Source: Mastigamoeba balamuthi (lineage: Eukaryota; Evosea; Mastigamoebida; Mastigamoebidae). Taken from it: a stretch of 64,000 nt of DNA. The notes below the pieces were generated by a model. It searched no databases. It saw nothing but the letters and a program-made list of their open reading frames with translations, and was not told the origin of the DNA. Of the stretch, positions 31,673 to 43,226 are shown in pieces. Location of the stretch: contig CACRSC010000010.1 in assembly GCA_902651635.1 (NCBI GenBank), forward strand, positions 217,534-281,533, written 5' to 3'. How positions within the stretch are numbered: position 1 is the stretch's first letter; every line of letters starts with the position of its first letter. A program made the translations under genes and the position numbers.

Positions 31673-34600
31673 ATGCCCCTCCGCGGTCTCCCAGCCCCCG
31701 CCCTCGTCGCCGCCGCGGCGCTTCTCGCGCTCGGGGCGCCGGTTCCGCGCGCGTCGGCGACGGGAACCAGCGACTCCCCGGGCAGCGGGCGGCGCCGCGC
31801 CGAGGTGGGGGGCACGCCGCCCGCAGCGGCCGAGTGGCACGACTGGGCCCCCCACTACTACGCCTACACGGCCTTCAGCCACGTCGCCCACTGCGCCGGC
31901 GGTGCCCCAGCCCCTCCTGCTCCCCCCTGGGGCACTCCTGGAGCCCTCCCGGGTCCCCGGGGCCCTCGTGGGGCGCTCCCTGGTCCCTGGGGCCCTCCGT
32001 GGGCTCCTGGGGGCGCTCCCTGGTCCCTGGGGCCCTCCGTGGGCTCCTGGGGGCGCTCCCGGGTCTCTGGGGCGCTCCTGGGGCCCTTGCTGCCCTCCCG
32101 GGGCCCTCGGCGGCGCCTCCGGACTGACGGGCGGACTCTGCAGACGCGGACTGGTCCGAGACGGCGTGGGTGCAGCTGTCGACGCCGCCGGCGGTGCCCT
32201 GGAAGGTCAGCACGGGGTGGCCGGCCCCCCCCGAATTGCCCTTACTTGCCTCTCTGGGTGGGACAAGAGCTGGATATTCCCCTGATTTTATTTATTTCCT
32301 TTCAAGAATCAGGAGATATGCTCCCCTCACCCGCACACAAACACGCCACGGGTGAAAGGGGTCTGCGCGTTGTGTGCTCTCTGGCCCCGGTAGAACCTTG
32401 ATTGGTTGTGTGTTGCCTTTTCCCCATTTCCCTGACGTCAGCGAATTTCGAAGTACACGAAGCTGTGGTTTCTGGTGAAGCGGGTCGACGCGAAGAACAA
32501 GTCGAGCGAGGCGTCTGCAGTGGCGGGCGTGTACTCTGTGCGGGAGAACAGCGTGGGGCACCTGCTCTACGTCGGCGACCGCACGTCGAGCAGCCCCTTC
32601 GCCTTCACGGCCCTCCCCGTCGGCTCCAACCGCTCCGTCGACGTCTGGCAGTCGATCGACGTCTCCGCCGACAACCTCAGTTGCGCTGACGCCCGCGTCT
32701 CAGAAGAGACCCCTATCCCCGCAAAAACCGCAAAAAAGACCGTGGAATGCGGCAATTGCGCAGCAGAGAGCACTTGCACAGACTGACGGCACCCGCGCCG
32801 CCAACAGTTGCGTGGAGCAGAGGCGTGTTCGTGGGCATCGAGGTCTCGGGCTGCGGCGACCTGGGCTTCGGCGCCAGCGAGAACAGAGGGCACGCGGGCC
32901 GCCTGAGCTTCTTCAAGCCCGAGGAGGCGTGGATCCGCACCGACACCGAGAGCACGCTGGGCGCCGTGCGAGCGCTGGCCCTGAGGCTCGAGGGCGTCCC
33001 CTACGCCCCGCCGCGGGGCACAGCGCCGCCGCTGTGGCACTGCGACGCCGCAGCGTACAACGACAGCGTCTGCGACTGCCAGTGCGGCGACTGGGACGTC
33101 GACTGCGCGGGCGACCCGCGGAGCCCGCGGTGCCCCGACGCCTCGTACGTCTGCAACCCGCTGGGCGCCTGCGTGCAGACGGGGTGGAACGCGTCGGGGT
33201 GCCCGCTGACGGGCTACTGGGGCTATGACGGCTGCCACTGCACGTGCGGCATACCGGACCCCGACTGCTACGACCCGTTCACGACGGACATCGTCAACTG
33301 CCCGGGCCTCTCGATCCCGCAGTGCCGCCTCGGCGTCGGCATCGAGCCCACGGCTTGCGCTGGTCCGCTCTCGCCGTGTGTCTCGTCCCCTGAGCCCTCT
33401 TGACAGACGGGTGGAACTGCTCGGTGGAGGCCTTTGGCGACGGCTCGCTGTGCAACTGCGAGTGCGGCGGGGTGGACCCCGACTGCAGCAACAAGTCGCG
33501 CAGGACAACGTGTGCCGATAACTTCAGGTGCACCGCCGGGCACTGCACAGGTATAGAGCGCCCGCCTTCCGTCAGGAGGCCCATCGGAGGGACATCACTC
33601 ATCGGTGTCGCCAGTGCCCAAGTCGTGGAAGTGCCCGGAGGTCAACTACAACGCGCAGGACGGCTGCGACTGCCAGTGCGGAGCGTACGACCCCGACTGC
33701 GACGCGACTCCGTCGTCGGTGTACGGCTGCGACCAGCGGGAGGTGTGCGGCTACGACTCCACGTGCCTTACGCCCAGTGCGCTCCCCTCCCCGGGTTTCG
33801 CCACGGCCTCGGCTCACGCGGGTCGCACAGAATGCGGGAACAACCACACCGAGCCCGACTCGACCTACACGTCGCCAGAGGTTCGCTGGCTCAGCGCCGT
33901 GCTGGGACGCGCTGACAAGCTGCATTCAGCAATGCGACGGAGGACTCGGATGCTCGGACTCGTGCACGTGCCTTCCCGGGTACCGACCAAAGAACCCCCT
34001 GCGAGGGGCCTGCGATCCAGGTGACCGCTCGATCGATCGTGGGCGTGCGGGTCGGACTGAGCAAGGCCGCCTTCCCCCTGCAGTGTGCAGTGACGGCGTG
34101 GCTGTGCCCGGAGAGGAGTGCGACGGAGGTCTCCACTGCGACAACTGCAAGTGCACCGGCAACCACAGCGCGTACTACCCGAGCAGAACGTCGTGCGTCG
34201 GGTGCGGCAACGGCATCCTCGACGACAACGAGTCGTGCGCCCCCTGTGCCCACCTCCCAGTCACACGGCCTGCGGCGCTGAAGCGTGATGCCAACAGGTG
34301 CGACCGCGGCAGTGGCTGCGGCTCCGACTGCGTGTGCCTGAGGGGGTACACCGCAGCGGTCCCTCCCGCGCTCGGGTGCATCGCGGACACCAACCGCAAA
34401 GCCCTCGAGATCGGGCTGGGCGTCGCTGGAGGCGCTCTGGCGCTGATCCTGGTCATCACCGTCGCCGCGTGCGTCGCCGTGCGCCGCGTCAAGAACGCGC
34501 CACGGAGGATCAACGTGCCGATCGAGCTGTTCACCTCGACGCGGTGCGTCGCCGTGCCCACCAACGGCTCGTCCTCGTCGTCGCAGACCGAGTTCGCCGT

Positions 34601-34823
34601 GCTCGAGGCCGCCGACATCGTCACGATCACGCCCGTGAAGATCGACTCCAGGGCGCTGCCGTACATCGGCGCCGACATGGTCCTCTACTCGGTCGGCCCG
34701 CCGCCGTCGTCGTCGCAGACGTCGCAGATGCCCGACCCCATGCCCCTGTCGCTCACCTCGCAGCCAGAGGCCAGCAAGAGCGACCCCGTTGTCGACCCCG
34801 TTGCCGACCCCGTTGTCCCGTAG
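31673..34823 (+). CDS. Cys-rich type I membrane receptor-like protein
   Basis: The start gives a signal peptide (MPLRGLPAPALVAAAALLAL). Intron 1 (about 31903-32141) holds a minisatellite and ends with CTGACGG..CAG; intron 2 ends in CTGACGTCAG. The ectodomain has a first domain (KYTKLWFLVKRVDAKN and onward), then repeats of the form CDCxCGxxDxDC: VCDCQCGDWDVDC, CHCTCGIPDPDC, LCNCECGGVDPDC and CDCQCGAYDPDC. These are followed by Gly/Cys units (CGNGILDDNESC, EECDGGLHCDNCKC, CGSDCVCLRGY). A single membrane segment (ALEIGLGVAGGALALILVIT) precedes about 125 cytoplasmic residues rich in Ser and Pro, ending at 34823. In several amoebae such ectodomains are joined to a kinase; none is present here. 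At least six introns interrupt the ectodomain. The ligand is unknown. Confidence 0.75.
31971..32080 (+). repeat. 40-bp minisatellite in receptor intron 1
   Basis: Two identical 40-bp units (31971-32010 and 32011-32050) begin GGGCGCTCCCTGGTCCCTGG, followed by a partial third unit. Degenerate related sequence extends upstream to about 31910. The repeat lies wholly inside intron 1, so its length can vary without changing the protein. Confidence 0.85.
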
Positions 34824-34904
34824 CGCCCACCACCCCAGCGCCAGGAGCACACACCGCGCCGCGCCAACACTGCAAATGCGAGCTTTGTTTACGTTAGTCG
34901 GTCG

Positions 34905-37900
34905 TCACTGTCGCATTGGCGGAGGGAAGCCCCACTCCGAGGGCCCCTTCGCCCCCCCTGTCGCCGCCGCCGCTGCCGCCGCCCCCGGCACCAGACTGCT
35001 GGTGCCCGCCCCCGCCTTGCCCTCGGCCTCCTCCCCCGCCTCCCCCGCCTCGTTGGCCTCCGCCGCCTCTGCCTCTGCCTCGGCCTCGGCCTCGTGCAGC
35101 GCCTGCAGCCTGCTCGACCGCCTGCCGCGCTTCGACGGCGTCGGCGTCCCCACGCTCGAGCCCCCGCGCTTGCGGCCTCCGCGGCCGCGTGCCGGCGACT
35201 GTCGGCGCCGGACGACAAACTCGTCGTCGTCGTCGTCGTCCACGTCGTCGGGCTCCGTCTCCTCGCTGTCGTCGGCCCTCGCGCGCTTGCGCCTGCCCCT
35301 CGCCGACGCCGACGCCGCGGCGCCGCGTGCGCCGCCACGCCCTCGCCTGGCGGGCGTCGGCGTCGGCGTCGGGGACGGCGGCGACGGCGGCGGCGGCGGC
35401 GAGTCCTCAGCGGCGGCCGAGGCCGCGCGGTCGTCGTCGTCGTCTGTGTGCTGCGCCGCCGACTGCTGCTCGTCGGCGTCGCCGGCGGCGTCGTCGTCGT
35501 CCGAGTAGACGGCCTGCGACGTGGCCGCGCGCTTGAGCGCGTCGACGTCGAACGTCCACGACTGCTCGCGCGTCTTCTGCGCCTCCTCGAGCTCCTCGCG
35601 CAGGACGTCGAGCTGCGCCCTGTCGACGATGGGGTCGACGTCCTCGAGGAACCTCACCGCGTACCTCTGCAGCTCCGTCAGCTCCGCCATCAGCGCCTCC
35701 GCGCTCCTCTGCTGCGGCAGCGCCGACGCCACGGCGTCCGCCATCATCTCGTCCTCGGCGACCATCCCGCTCACCACCGCCGCCGACGGCGTCGCCGCCG
35801 CCGACACCGCGGGCGCGGGCGTCGCTGCGGGCGTCGGCGTCGCCCCGGGCGCCGCAGCCGCGGCCGCAGTCGCGGGCGACGACGACGGCGTGTCCTCGTC
35901 GAACTCCTCGACGGGGTCGGCCTCGCGCTGGGCCTGCGCCAGGGCCCTGCGGTCGGCGTCGTCCTCTGCGCTGACGAGCGCCGCCTCGAGGTCCCTGTCG
36001 CTGGCGGCGCTCAGCAGCGCGCTCTGCTGCTCGGCGGCGCCGGCGCGGCGCTCGGGCTGGATGAGCGAGGCGAGGTCGAGCGTCTGGAAGAAGTCCGTCG
36101 TGAACGAGCCCTCCTTGATGGCGATGCGGCTGAGCAGCTTCTTCTGGCGCGCCTTGCGCAGGATGTTCTCCTCGATCGTCAGCTCCGTCACGAGCCTGTA
36201 GATCGTCACCTCGCGCGTCTGCCCGATGCGGTGGCAGCGGTCCTGCGCCTGCGCGTCCATCGCGGGGTTCCAGTCGCTGTCGTAGAAGACCACCGTGTCC
36301 GCGCCCGTCAGGTTGATGCCGAAGCCGCCGCTGCGCGTCGACGAGAGGAAGAGGAAGATGCGCGGGTCCCTGTTGAACCGCTCGATCACAATCTGCCGCC
36401 TGTCGATCCGCGTGGACCCGTCCAGCCGCACGTACACGAACCCGTGCATGCACACAAACGCCTCCAGCACGTCGAGCATCTGCCGAAGCGGGGGACGGGG
36501 CGTGAGCGAGAGTGCATCCGAGGGAAAGAAAATGGCGACGGGCGGAATCGAACCTTGGTCATCTGGGTGAAGACGATGACCTTGTGGCCGCCGTCGTGCA
36601 GCTCGCGCAGCAGCACGGCCAGCTTCTGCAGCTTGCCGGCGTCGAACTGCAGCAGCCGCTTGTCGGGCATGCGCAGCTGCAGCCGCGTCTCAATCGGCGC
36701 CAGCTCGGCGCTCTCCTCGCGCCACGCCGCCAGCAGCCGCCCCTCGGCCTCCTCCCTCTCGCCTGCGGGGCCCACCGCCAGCGCGGCGCCCCTGCCGACG
36801 CGGAGCTCCGGGCTGACCGCGAGGGCCCGCGGGTGCAGGAAGAGGAACTCACCCCGGAAGCCCTGCGTGAGCTCCGCGACCACGTCGCTGCGGCGCCTGC
36901 GCAGGCCCTCGGGCAGCGGCGGCGGCCGCGGGCAGAGCAGCGAGCAGAGGCGCAGCGCCTCGGCGGGCATCAGCACGGGGCGGTAGCAGCGGTCGGCAGA
37001 GATCTCCTCGATGAGGAAGCGCGAGGCCGTCTTGGTGGCGCGCTCCGACATGGCGCGTATGACCGCCGAGCTGCTCCTGCGCAGCAGCGGCGCCAGCGGG
37101 GGGTCGAACGGTATGGCCTTGGCCGCCGCCGCCCAGTTGCACCGCTCGTACAGCTCCGCGCTCCTCCTGCCCCAGAGAGTGAGCGCAATTCCGAGAAACA
37201 GATTGAATTGGGCGCAGGCAAACGAATTGGGGGGGAATTGCGGTGGGAGGAAACAGACGCACCTGGCGGCGAGCAGCGAGGCGGGCGAGTCGAAGACGAG
37301 GAGCGAGGGGACGGGGCGGGCGAGGCCGAGGGTGAGGGCCGGGGCGTCGACGACGAGCGGGTCGAGCTGGACAAAGGCGCTGTCTGTGGGCCGCGGCGAG
37401 AAGAGGTCCGGGTGGTTGCAGACCTTGCGCAGCTGCATGAGCACGTTGACGATGCCGAAGAAGTTGCCGCCGACGAGCGTGTCCTGCGTGGCCGCGGCGT
37501 TGATGAACTCGTCGTAGAGGAACTGCTGGCGCGTGCTGAGCGCGCAGGGCACGACGACCTCGCGCTTGGGCGGCAGCGAGCGCTCGACGTCGCGCTTCAT
37601 GCGGCGCAGCAGGAACGGCCGCAGGACCGAGTGCAGCCGCGCGACAATCTCGCCGTCGACGCTGGCCGTGCCCTCGACCATGCCCGAGATGGGCGCCGCG
37701 AACCACTCGCGGAACTCGCTGTGCGAGGCAAAGACGGCGGGCATCAGGAAGTGCATCAGCGACCAGAGCTCCATGAGGCTGTTCTGCAGCGGCGTGCCCG
37801 TCAGCAGCAGCCGTCGCGCCGTGCGGAAGTTCAGCAGCACCTGCCAGCGCTGCGAGCGGAAGTTCTTGATGCTGTGCGCCTCGTCGAGGATCATGTACTG

Positions 37901-39415
37901 CCAGCGCCGCCTGCGCATCACGCCCTGGTCCTGCAGCGCCAGCTTGTACGACGTGATGCACACGTGGAACGCGTCGGGCTTGCTCCAGCCCTGCCGCTTG
38001 GCCCGCCGCTCGCGCACGCTGCCGATGTACGTCAGCACCTTGAGCGCCGGGCACCACTTCTTCAGCTCGATCTCCCAGTTGCCCACCGTGCTCGACGGCA
38101 CCACGATCAGGTGCGGGCCCCAGTTGCGCCGCTCGCACGCCAGGTGCGCCAGCAGTGCGATCGTCATCACCGTCTTGCCCAGCCCCATCTCGTCCGCCAG
38201 GATCCCGTTGAGCCCCTTGTCGTACATCGTCGCCAGCCAGTCCAGCCCGATCTGCTGGTACTCCCGCAGCTCCCCGCGTATCAGCCCCGGCACCCGCGTC
38301 CGCACCCGCGTCGTCGACAGCGTCGTCCCCGTCGGCTGCGCCTCCGACGCCTCCCGCGCCGCCCTCTCGATCCTCGCCCTCTCTCCCTCCGCCTCCGCCG
38401 CGTCTCCCGCCGTTTCCACCGCGTCTCCCGCCGGTTCCGCCGCGTCTGCCGCCCTCAGCTGCTGCCCCTGCTGGTCCTCCTCGCCCTCGGCGGGCGGGAC
38501 GGGGAGGTCGGCGGCGCTGAGGTCCTTGGCGATCTCGCGCGAGAGCGTCAGCGTCTTCTCGACGACAAAGTCGAGGTGGCGGTTCATCGCGAGGCTCTTC
38601 TGCTCGCTGATGGCCCTGTCGTGGCGCCAGGCGACGACCTTGCCCATGTCGCCCCACCACTGCCGCACGGCCCTGCTCGCCCGCGCGGCCAGCCGCCGCC
38701 TGCCCGCCTCGGCCTCGCGCGCCTCGCGCTCGCCGCGCTCCATCATCGCCAGCGCCCGCTTGGCGCACGCGCGCGCCGCCCGCTTGGCCCCGGCCGCCTT
38801 GGCCTGCCGCTCGCGCGCAAAGTCCTTGGCGAGCCAGGCCATCTCGTCGCAGAGGAAGTCCCAGTGCGCCTTGGAGGCCTTGGGCTCGGGCTGCGGGCGA
38901 CGCGCGGGGGCCGCAGGCTGGCCCGGAGGGGCGGGGCCGCCCCAGAGCCCCTGCGCGCGCAGCTCGGCGATGCGCTGCATCGCGTGGGCGTCGCGCGCGG
39001 CCTCGGCGTCCGAGAGGCCCCGCAGCGGCTGCAGCACGGCCGTCAGGTCCACCTTGGGCGCAGATATCTCCGCAGATTCCCGCCCGCCAGATTCCTGATT
39101 CTTCGCCGCCGCCTCGTTTGCGGCCTGCGCCGCGGCGGCCGGGGCCGAGGCAACGGCGGCGGCGGCGGCAGCGCCGAAGAGCGAGCGCTCGGCCTGCGTC
39201 ATCTGCGAAGGGGGCGGGGGCTGCGGCTGCGGCGGCTTGGGGGGAGCCGCGGGGGCGGCGTCGGCGGTGAGGTCGGCGCCCGAGGCGACGAGCCAGCGCT
39301 CGCGGTCGACGGCGGCGCGCCTGGCACGCAGCGCGCGGACCTCCTCCCTCGAGCGCGCGGCGGCGGCCTCGCGTCTGCGGAGCGTGGCGGCGCCGTCGTG
39401 GGCAGCAGCGTCCAT
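34905..39415 (-). CDS. SWR1: SWR1/SRCAP-type chromatin-remodelling ATPase
   Basis: This is a Snf2-family motor that exchanges H2A.Z into nucleosomes. The start at 39415 gives MDAAAHDGAATLRRREAAAA. An HSA domain, the docking site for actin and Arps, follows: KAHWDFLCDEMAWLAKDFAR. The first ATPase lobe has ELREYQQIGLDWLATMYDKG, NGILADEMGLGKTVMTIALL (Walker A), MILDEAHSIKNFRSQRW (DEAH box) and RLLLTGTPLQNSLMELWSLM. A long insertion separates the lobes, as in the SWR1/INO80 class. The second lobe has YVRLDGSTRIDRRQIVIERF and AQDRCHRIGQTREVTIYRL. Two introns are clear: about 36480-36556 and about 37155-37262, the latter in frame. The C-terminal 400 residues are acidic and low-complexity, with AT-hook-like RGRGG/RRGRG segments. 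HSA plus ATPase sequence favours SWR1/SRCAP over INO80. The gene is convergent with the receptor gene, 81 bp apart. Confidence 0.9.
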
Positions 39416-40417
39416 GCCCGGTTGCTGTGCGGTGGGGGGACGCCTGGGCGGCTGGAGGTGCGGTGGCGGTGGGTGGGTGGACAACGAAGAAGCGACGCAG
39501 CCCGCGCGGGCCTCCGGGAAGGGGAGGAGGAGGAGGGGAGAGATGTGGTGGAAAAAAAAACACAAAAAGGGGGTCCACCTCCTCGCGATACAAAAAAGAG
39601 CGGGGTGGGTGATTGATCAACGTCACGGTGCTGATGTCACCCGCAGAATTTCTGCGCGGCGCGGCGGCGAGCGGCGGCGGCGGCGGCGGGGGTCTGCGGC
39701 GCGACGGGCGGTCACCCTGTGATGTGACGCCACCGCTGCCGGACTGGGATCGTCGCGGGGTGCCGTGCGGGCCTAAAGGGGAAAAGCGAGGGAAATTGTC
39801 AGATTTGCGGGGGTCGAAATCTTGGGAAAAGATTGATTCGCCCAAGGGGAAAATGAAAGGAACCTGCCGATTTCAGGACCCCGCAATAGAGCGGCTCTGC
39901 TGGTCTGGTGTCGACTAACACGGTGGCGTCTGTATGTCCACGGCACACCGGAAATCAACGCGTTTGAAGCGCATTTTCCGCGGCGTCCGCGGCCGGCGAG
40001 ATGCGAGCTCGCAGGCTCAGGACGTGGGCGATGGGCGCCATGGTGCGGTGCTGAGCGGAGAAACTGGAACGCGCAGCAGCGGATGTCACGATCGCCGTGC
40101 GATTCCCTGTATGTGCTGAAAAGTGTGTTTTAAAAAGATACTTCGCGGGGCCGGTATCTTTCAGCACCAGAATCTCCGAGATTCATTCCGCGGGCCTCTC
40201 TCCGCAGACGTCGAAAACCACTCACACAACAGTGAGACGAGCCACGCATGGCGCAGACAATCGGTCACATCCTGACACCTATCACGCCTCGCATTTTTCC
40301 GTGTGTGGGTTTGTGTGTGTTGTGCCTGTATCTCTCTCCTCACTCGGTGCCTTTCACTCCGTGCTCATACCTCTCCTTCTGCTGTGAACTCGTGGAGACC
40401 ACCGTCAGTTGCCCTCG
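39416..40417. other. Intergenic, no gene seen
   Basis: About 1 kb upstream of SWR1. The proximal part is GC-rich and of UTR type. 39770-40150 is AT-richer and holds an imperfect inverted sequence around 40136-40160 (AAAGATAC with GTATCTTT). From 40200 it looks like a 5' leader with many CT and GT dinucleotides. No conserved coding signal is seen. Confidence 0.4.
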
Positions 40418-40924
40418 ATGCCGAGGTCGAGTAGCGCGCTGTGCCACTTGCAAGGCCTCGCGACGGGGGCCACCACGCGGGCAGTGGAGCCTACAGACGG
40501 TGCTCCTTTGGCGGTGCCCCTGCAGCTCTTGTTCCCCGAGGACGCTGCCGCGTTCGCAGCCGAGGCTTCCGCACCGCCAGCACGAGTCGACGGCGCAAAC
40601 CCGTGCGCCGCAGCGGCAGGACGCCGGCCACAGGGGCACAGCGCTGCCACGAGGGCCCTCAGGCGGCGGGTGGGGTCCGGCGGGGGAGCCCGCTCGGTCG
40701 TGGCGCTGGCCCGGGTGCCCGCTGCCACCAGTCTGCCCGAGCGAGGCACTGCTGCCACCTGCGCAGGGGGGCACGCTGTGGAGTGGGAGCCGTGCTGGCC
40801 AGGTGCTCCGGCCTGCGCGTGCTGCTGCCTTGCCACTTGCTTCGCTGCCGACGAGACGGTGGACTGCGAGCTCAGTCGCAACAGGGACTCCGACAACTGC
40901 CAGAACCGGAATTGCCCTCCTTAG
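40418..40924 (+). CDS. Hypothetical protein, Cys-rich C-terminus
   Basis: This is a 168-codon frame from ATG 40418 to TAG 40924. Codon use is in keeping with the neighbouring genes (GAG, GAC, CTG, GTG; mostly G or C in third position). The N-terminal 100 residues are Ala/Pro-rich. The last 50 are Cys-rich (PCWPGAPACACCCLATC and DNCQNRNC). A minus-strand frame of similar length overlaps it fully, so the strand is uncertain. Downstream, a fragment with CHNGESAPNECC at about 41040 might be a further exon across the AT-rich stretch 40925-41035. I do not recognise a family. It may be a decayed gene at the edge of the duplicated block. Confidence 0.3.
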   Translation: MPRSSSALCHLQGLATGATTRAVEPTDGAPLAVPLQLLFPEDAAAFAAEASAPPARVDGANPCAAAAGRRPQGHSAATRALRRRVGSGGGARSVVALARVPAATSLPERGTAATCAGGHAVEWEPCWPGAPACACCCLATCFAADETVDCELSRNRDSDNCQNRNCPP

Positions 40925-42240
40925 TGACCCGGAGAAAACAAGGGGTATACCATGACGTATTGTGTCCAATTTGAAAATTGCAATTCACATTTCCTCTACT
41001 TTTAGAACGAATTAACAACAGAGAATTTTCCATATCCCACGTTGCCACAACGGCGAGTCCGCACCCAACGAGTGCTGCAAACCGTGGAGCCATGGGGGGG
41101 GGGAGACCTCGGACACGTCCGCCTCGAGTCAAACTCAACACGAATTGAGACCTGGTTGCCACGCACCACTGGAGCCCCCGCAGGGCTTCGCCCCGCCGAA
41201 AAAGCACTCAGACACGAACCCCATCACGCGTGAGGTCGCTCAGGCGGGCCGTTGGCGCGCATTGGCGCATTCGACAAAGTTGAATTCTGAGGGTGTGGGA
41301 CAGACGGCAACAGGACGATTCAGTACGGGGCGCACCGAGAGAGCCCCACGACGAGGGTAGCCGCGAGCGCTGGCAGGTGTGGAGGGTGACGACATGGCGA
41401 AGCGAACGTGGCGGTGCGGGGAGGGACGGAGGGGTGTCTGTCCCTGGTCGGACTTATCTGGGGATCAGTCGGAAATGAGTGCCGCGAGATAAACTAATCT
41501 CATCTTATTGAAATTGCCCATCCGACGTCCGAATCCTCTCCCGATGATTAGTGCATGGGCAAGACTGGCGCCCCGTACTGTTGAAAATGTTCCCCGGGTG
41601 CGTTTATACCTGATTGCTCAGGTATACTTCCACGCGCACTGTGGTGGGTCAGGCGAACTAGGGCGACACCATTTTGCTTGAAATCTTATTATTATCACCG
41701 GGGGGCGCCAGTCTTGAATACTGTCAAGGTGTGCCCTACATTGACTTGACGTTGAGCAGGACAAAGTGCACCACATAGTGTCATTACTCTGTGAGATGCA
41801 ATGATTTATCAGAAGGCCGGTGTGCTGCCACCCGGGCGACCGGCGGTGCCTGTCGAGGTACGACTGAGCGGAGGTCAATCGAATCTAGAATTCACCATAT
41901 GCAAGTTCAGCGCCAATTACGGGGGCAACTCCAGATGCTGGGACGGCAGTTGGCTCTGCCGAGTGCGAACCGGAATGACGACAGGACCCACCAAGCATTG
42001 CTGCAGGGCTGCAGCGGTGACAACCACTGCCTGACCAAGAACGACGGCAAGCGGGCCGACGGGATCGGTCCTCAATGCACAACTACTAGTGCCACCTGGA
42101 CAACGAGTGGCAGCACTGATACGATGGCAAGTGGTTCTTCAATCAGGGGGATTATGTGGAGGCTGAATAATCCAGTTCGATCTCCTACTGGAGGTATCAA
42201 TAGTCTCCCTTCTGTGGGCGTTCCACGCAACGTCATTCAA
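40925..42240. other. Accessory region with eroded coding fragments
   Basis: No intact gene is seen. On the plus strand a short Cys-rich piece lies at 41040-41090. A piece at 41840-41990 reads VEVRLSGGQSNLEFTI, reminiscent of the SGQSNM block of sialate O-acetylesterase/SGNH hydrolases, followed by CKFSANYGGNSRCWDGSW. The frames are short and broken. The GC content is lower than in the housekeeping genes. A nested inverted repeat lies at 41560-41716 (separate entry). Confidence 0.35.
41560..41716. repeat. Nested inverted repeats (possible small element or structured RNA)
   Basis: The outer arms are a perfect 15-bp inverted repeat, CAAGACTGGCGCCCC (41560-41574) against 41702-41716. Inside lies a second perfect hairpin, TATACCTGA-TTGC-TCAGGTATA (41605-41626). 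The span is 157 bp. No target-site duplication is evident beside the outer arms. It could be a MITE remnant or a folded noncoding RNA; the sequence alone does not decide. Confidence 0.6.
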
Positions 42241-43226
42241 CTAGAGAGCGCACACTGATCTGATACGAACAGAGAATCGAGCATCATGCCCAGCGAGGGC
42301 GTGTGGACGTGTTTGCATGCGCCTGGGTGACTGAGAATTACAGGAGTTCATCAACTGATCTGGCCCCCCACGAATCTCGCCCTTCATTAGTAATCCCCCC
42401 CGACTCTACGCACGCCAATGCACTCACGTCCATAACCACTGGCATGTTTCCCACCACCAGCTCACAGGAATCTCCAGACTTCACTGGCTCCCTTCAGGTG
42501 CGCAGCTGCTTGTGCCCCTGGGTGTTCGTATACCCTCGTCTCACGCACTGACAAATTCCGCTGGGACTCGGTGAACCAGCAGGCCCTGGGCTAGTAAGTT
42601 TTTCTTTCCTCTGGGACCGACGCCACACGTTCTCAGCAGACAGAGGCTTCGTGTTCGTTCCGTGTCTTTGCAAGTTCTGTTCCCCTTTGCGCAATGCCAC
42701 CTCCTCTCATCATTCTCCAACCGCTGTCTCCTTTCCCCTTGGCATCTCTCGCCCCCCCCCCCCCCCCCACCGCGGAGCTTCCACCTGAGGTGCAGCTGGT
42801 CAGACCGCCAGGAAACCTTCACCGAGAGCCACAGCAGCACGTTGTGGATGGCAGAGAACGCATTTACTGGTGGACCCACGCTCTCGAGCACCAAGGACTG
42901 TCCTCCAATCGCCGAGCCCAGTGAGAGGTGGACTTCTCGACATCTTCAGTGCTTTCGACCATCTGCAGGATCTCTGGCAGGCACAGTTACAAGCTCACAC
43001 AGTGGATCGACGCCAGAAAAGATATGATGCCCCTAGCCAAGGAGACATCCCCGGTATGCTCGTCTCACTGATGAGGCCAGAACCGAAGCCTCCCGGCATG
43101 ATGTAGAGATGCCTACTTACTCTGCAGTGCACATGGGCAAGAGAAGCTCTGCGTGAACAATTCGGAAATGAAGGTGATCTGTTGTCATCAGGCTGGCGAG
43201 ATAGAAAATACCACGGATGCGAGAAC

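Noticed and set aside
34905-39415. INO80 as the identity of the Snf2-type ATPase
   Set aside because: The HSA domain (WDFLCDEMAWLAKDFARER) and SWR1-like ATPase wording favour SWR1/SRCAP; no INO80-specific DBINO segment was seen.
36512-39616. Open frame of 1,034 codons on the plus strand
   Set aside because: It is antisense to SWR1, whose HSA and ATPase motifs are clear on the minus strand.
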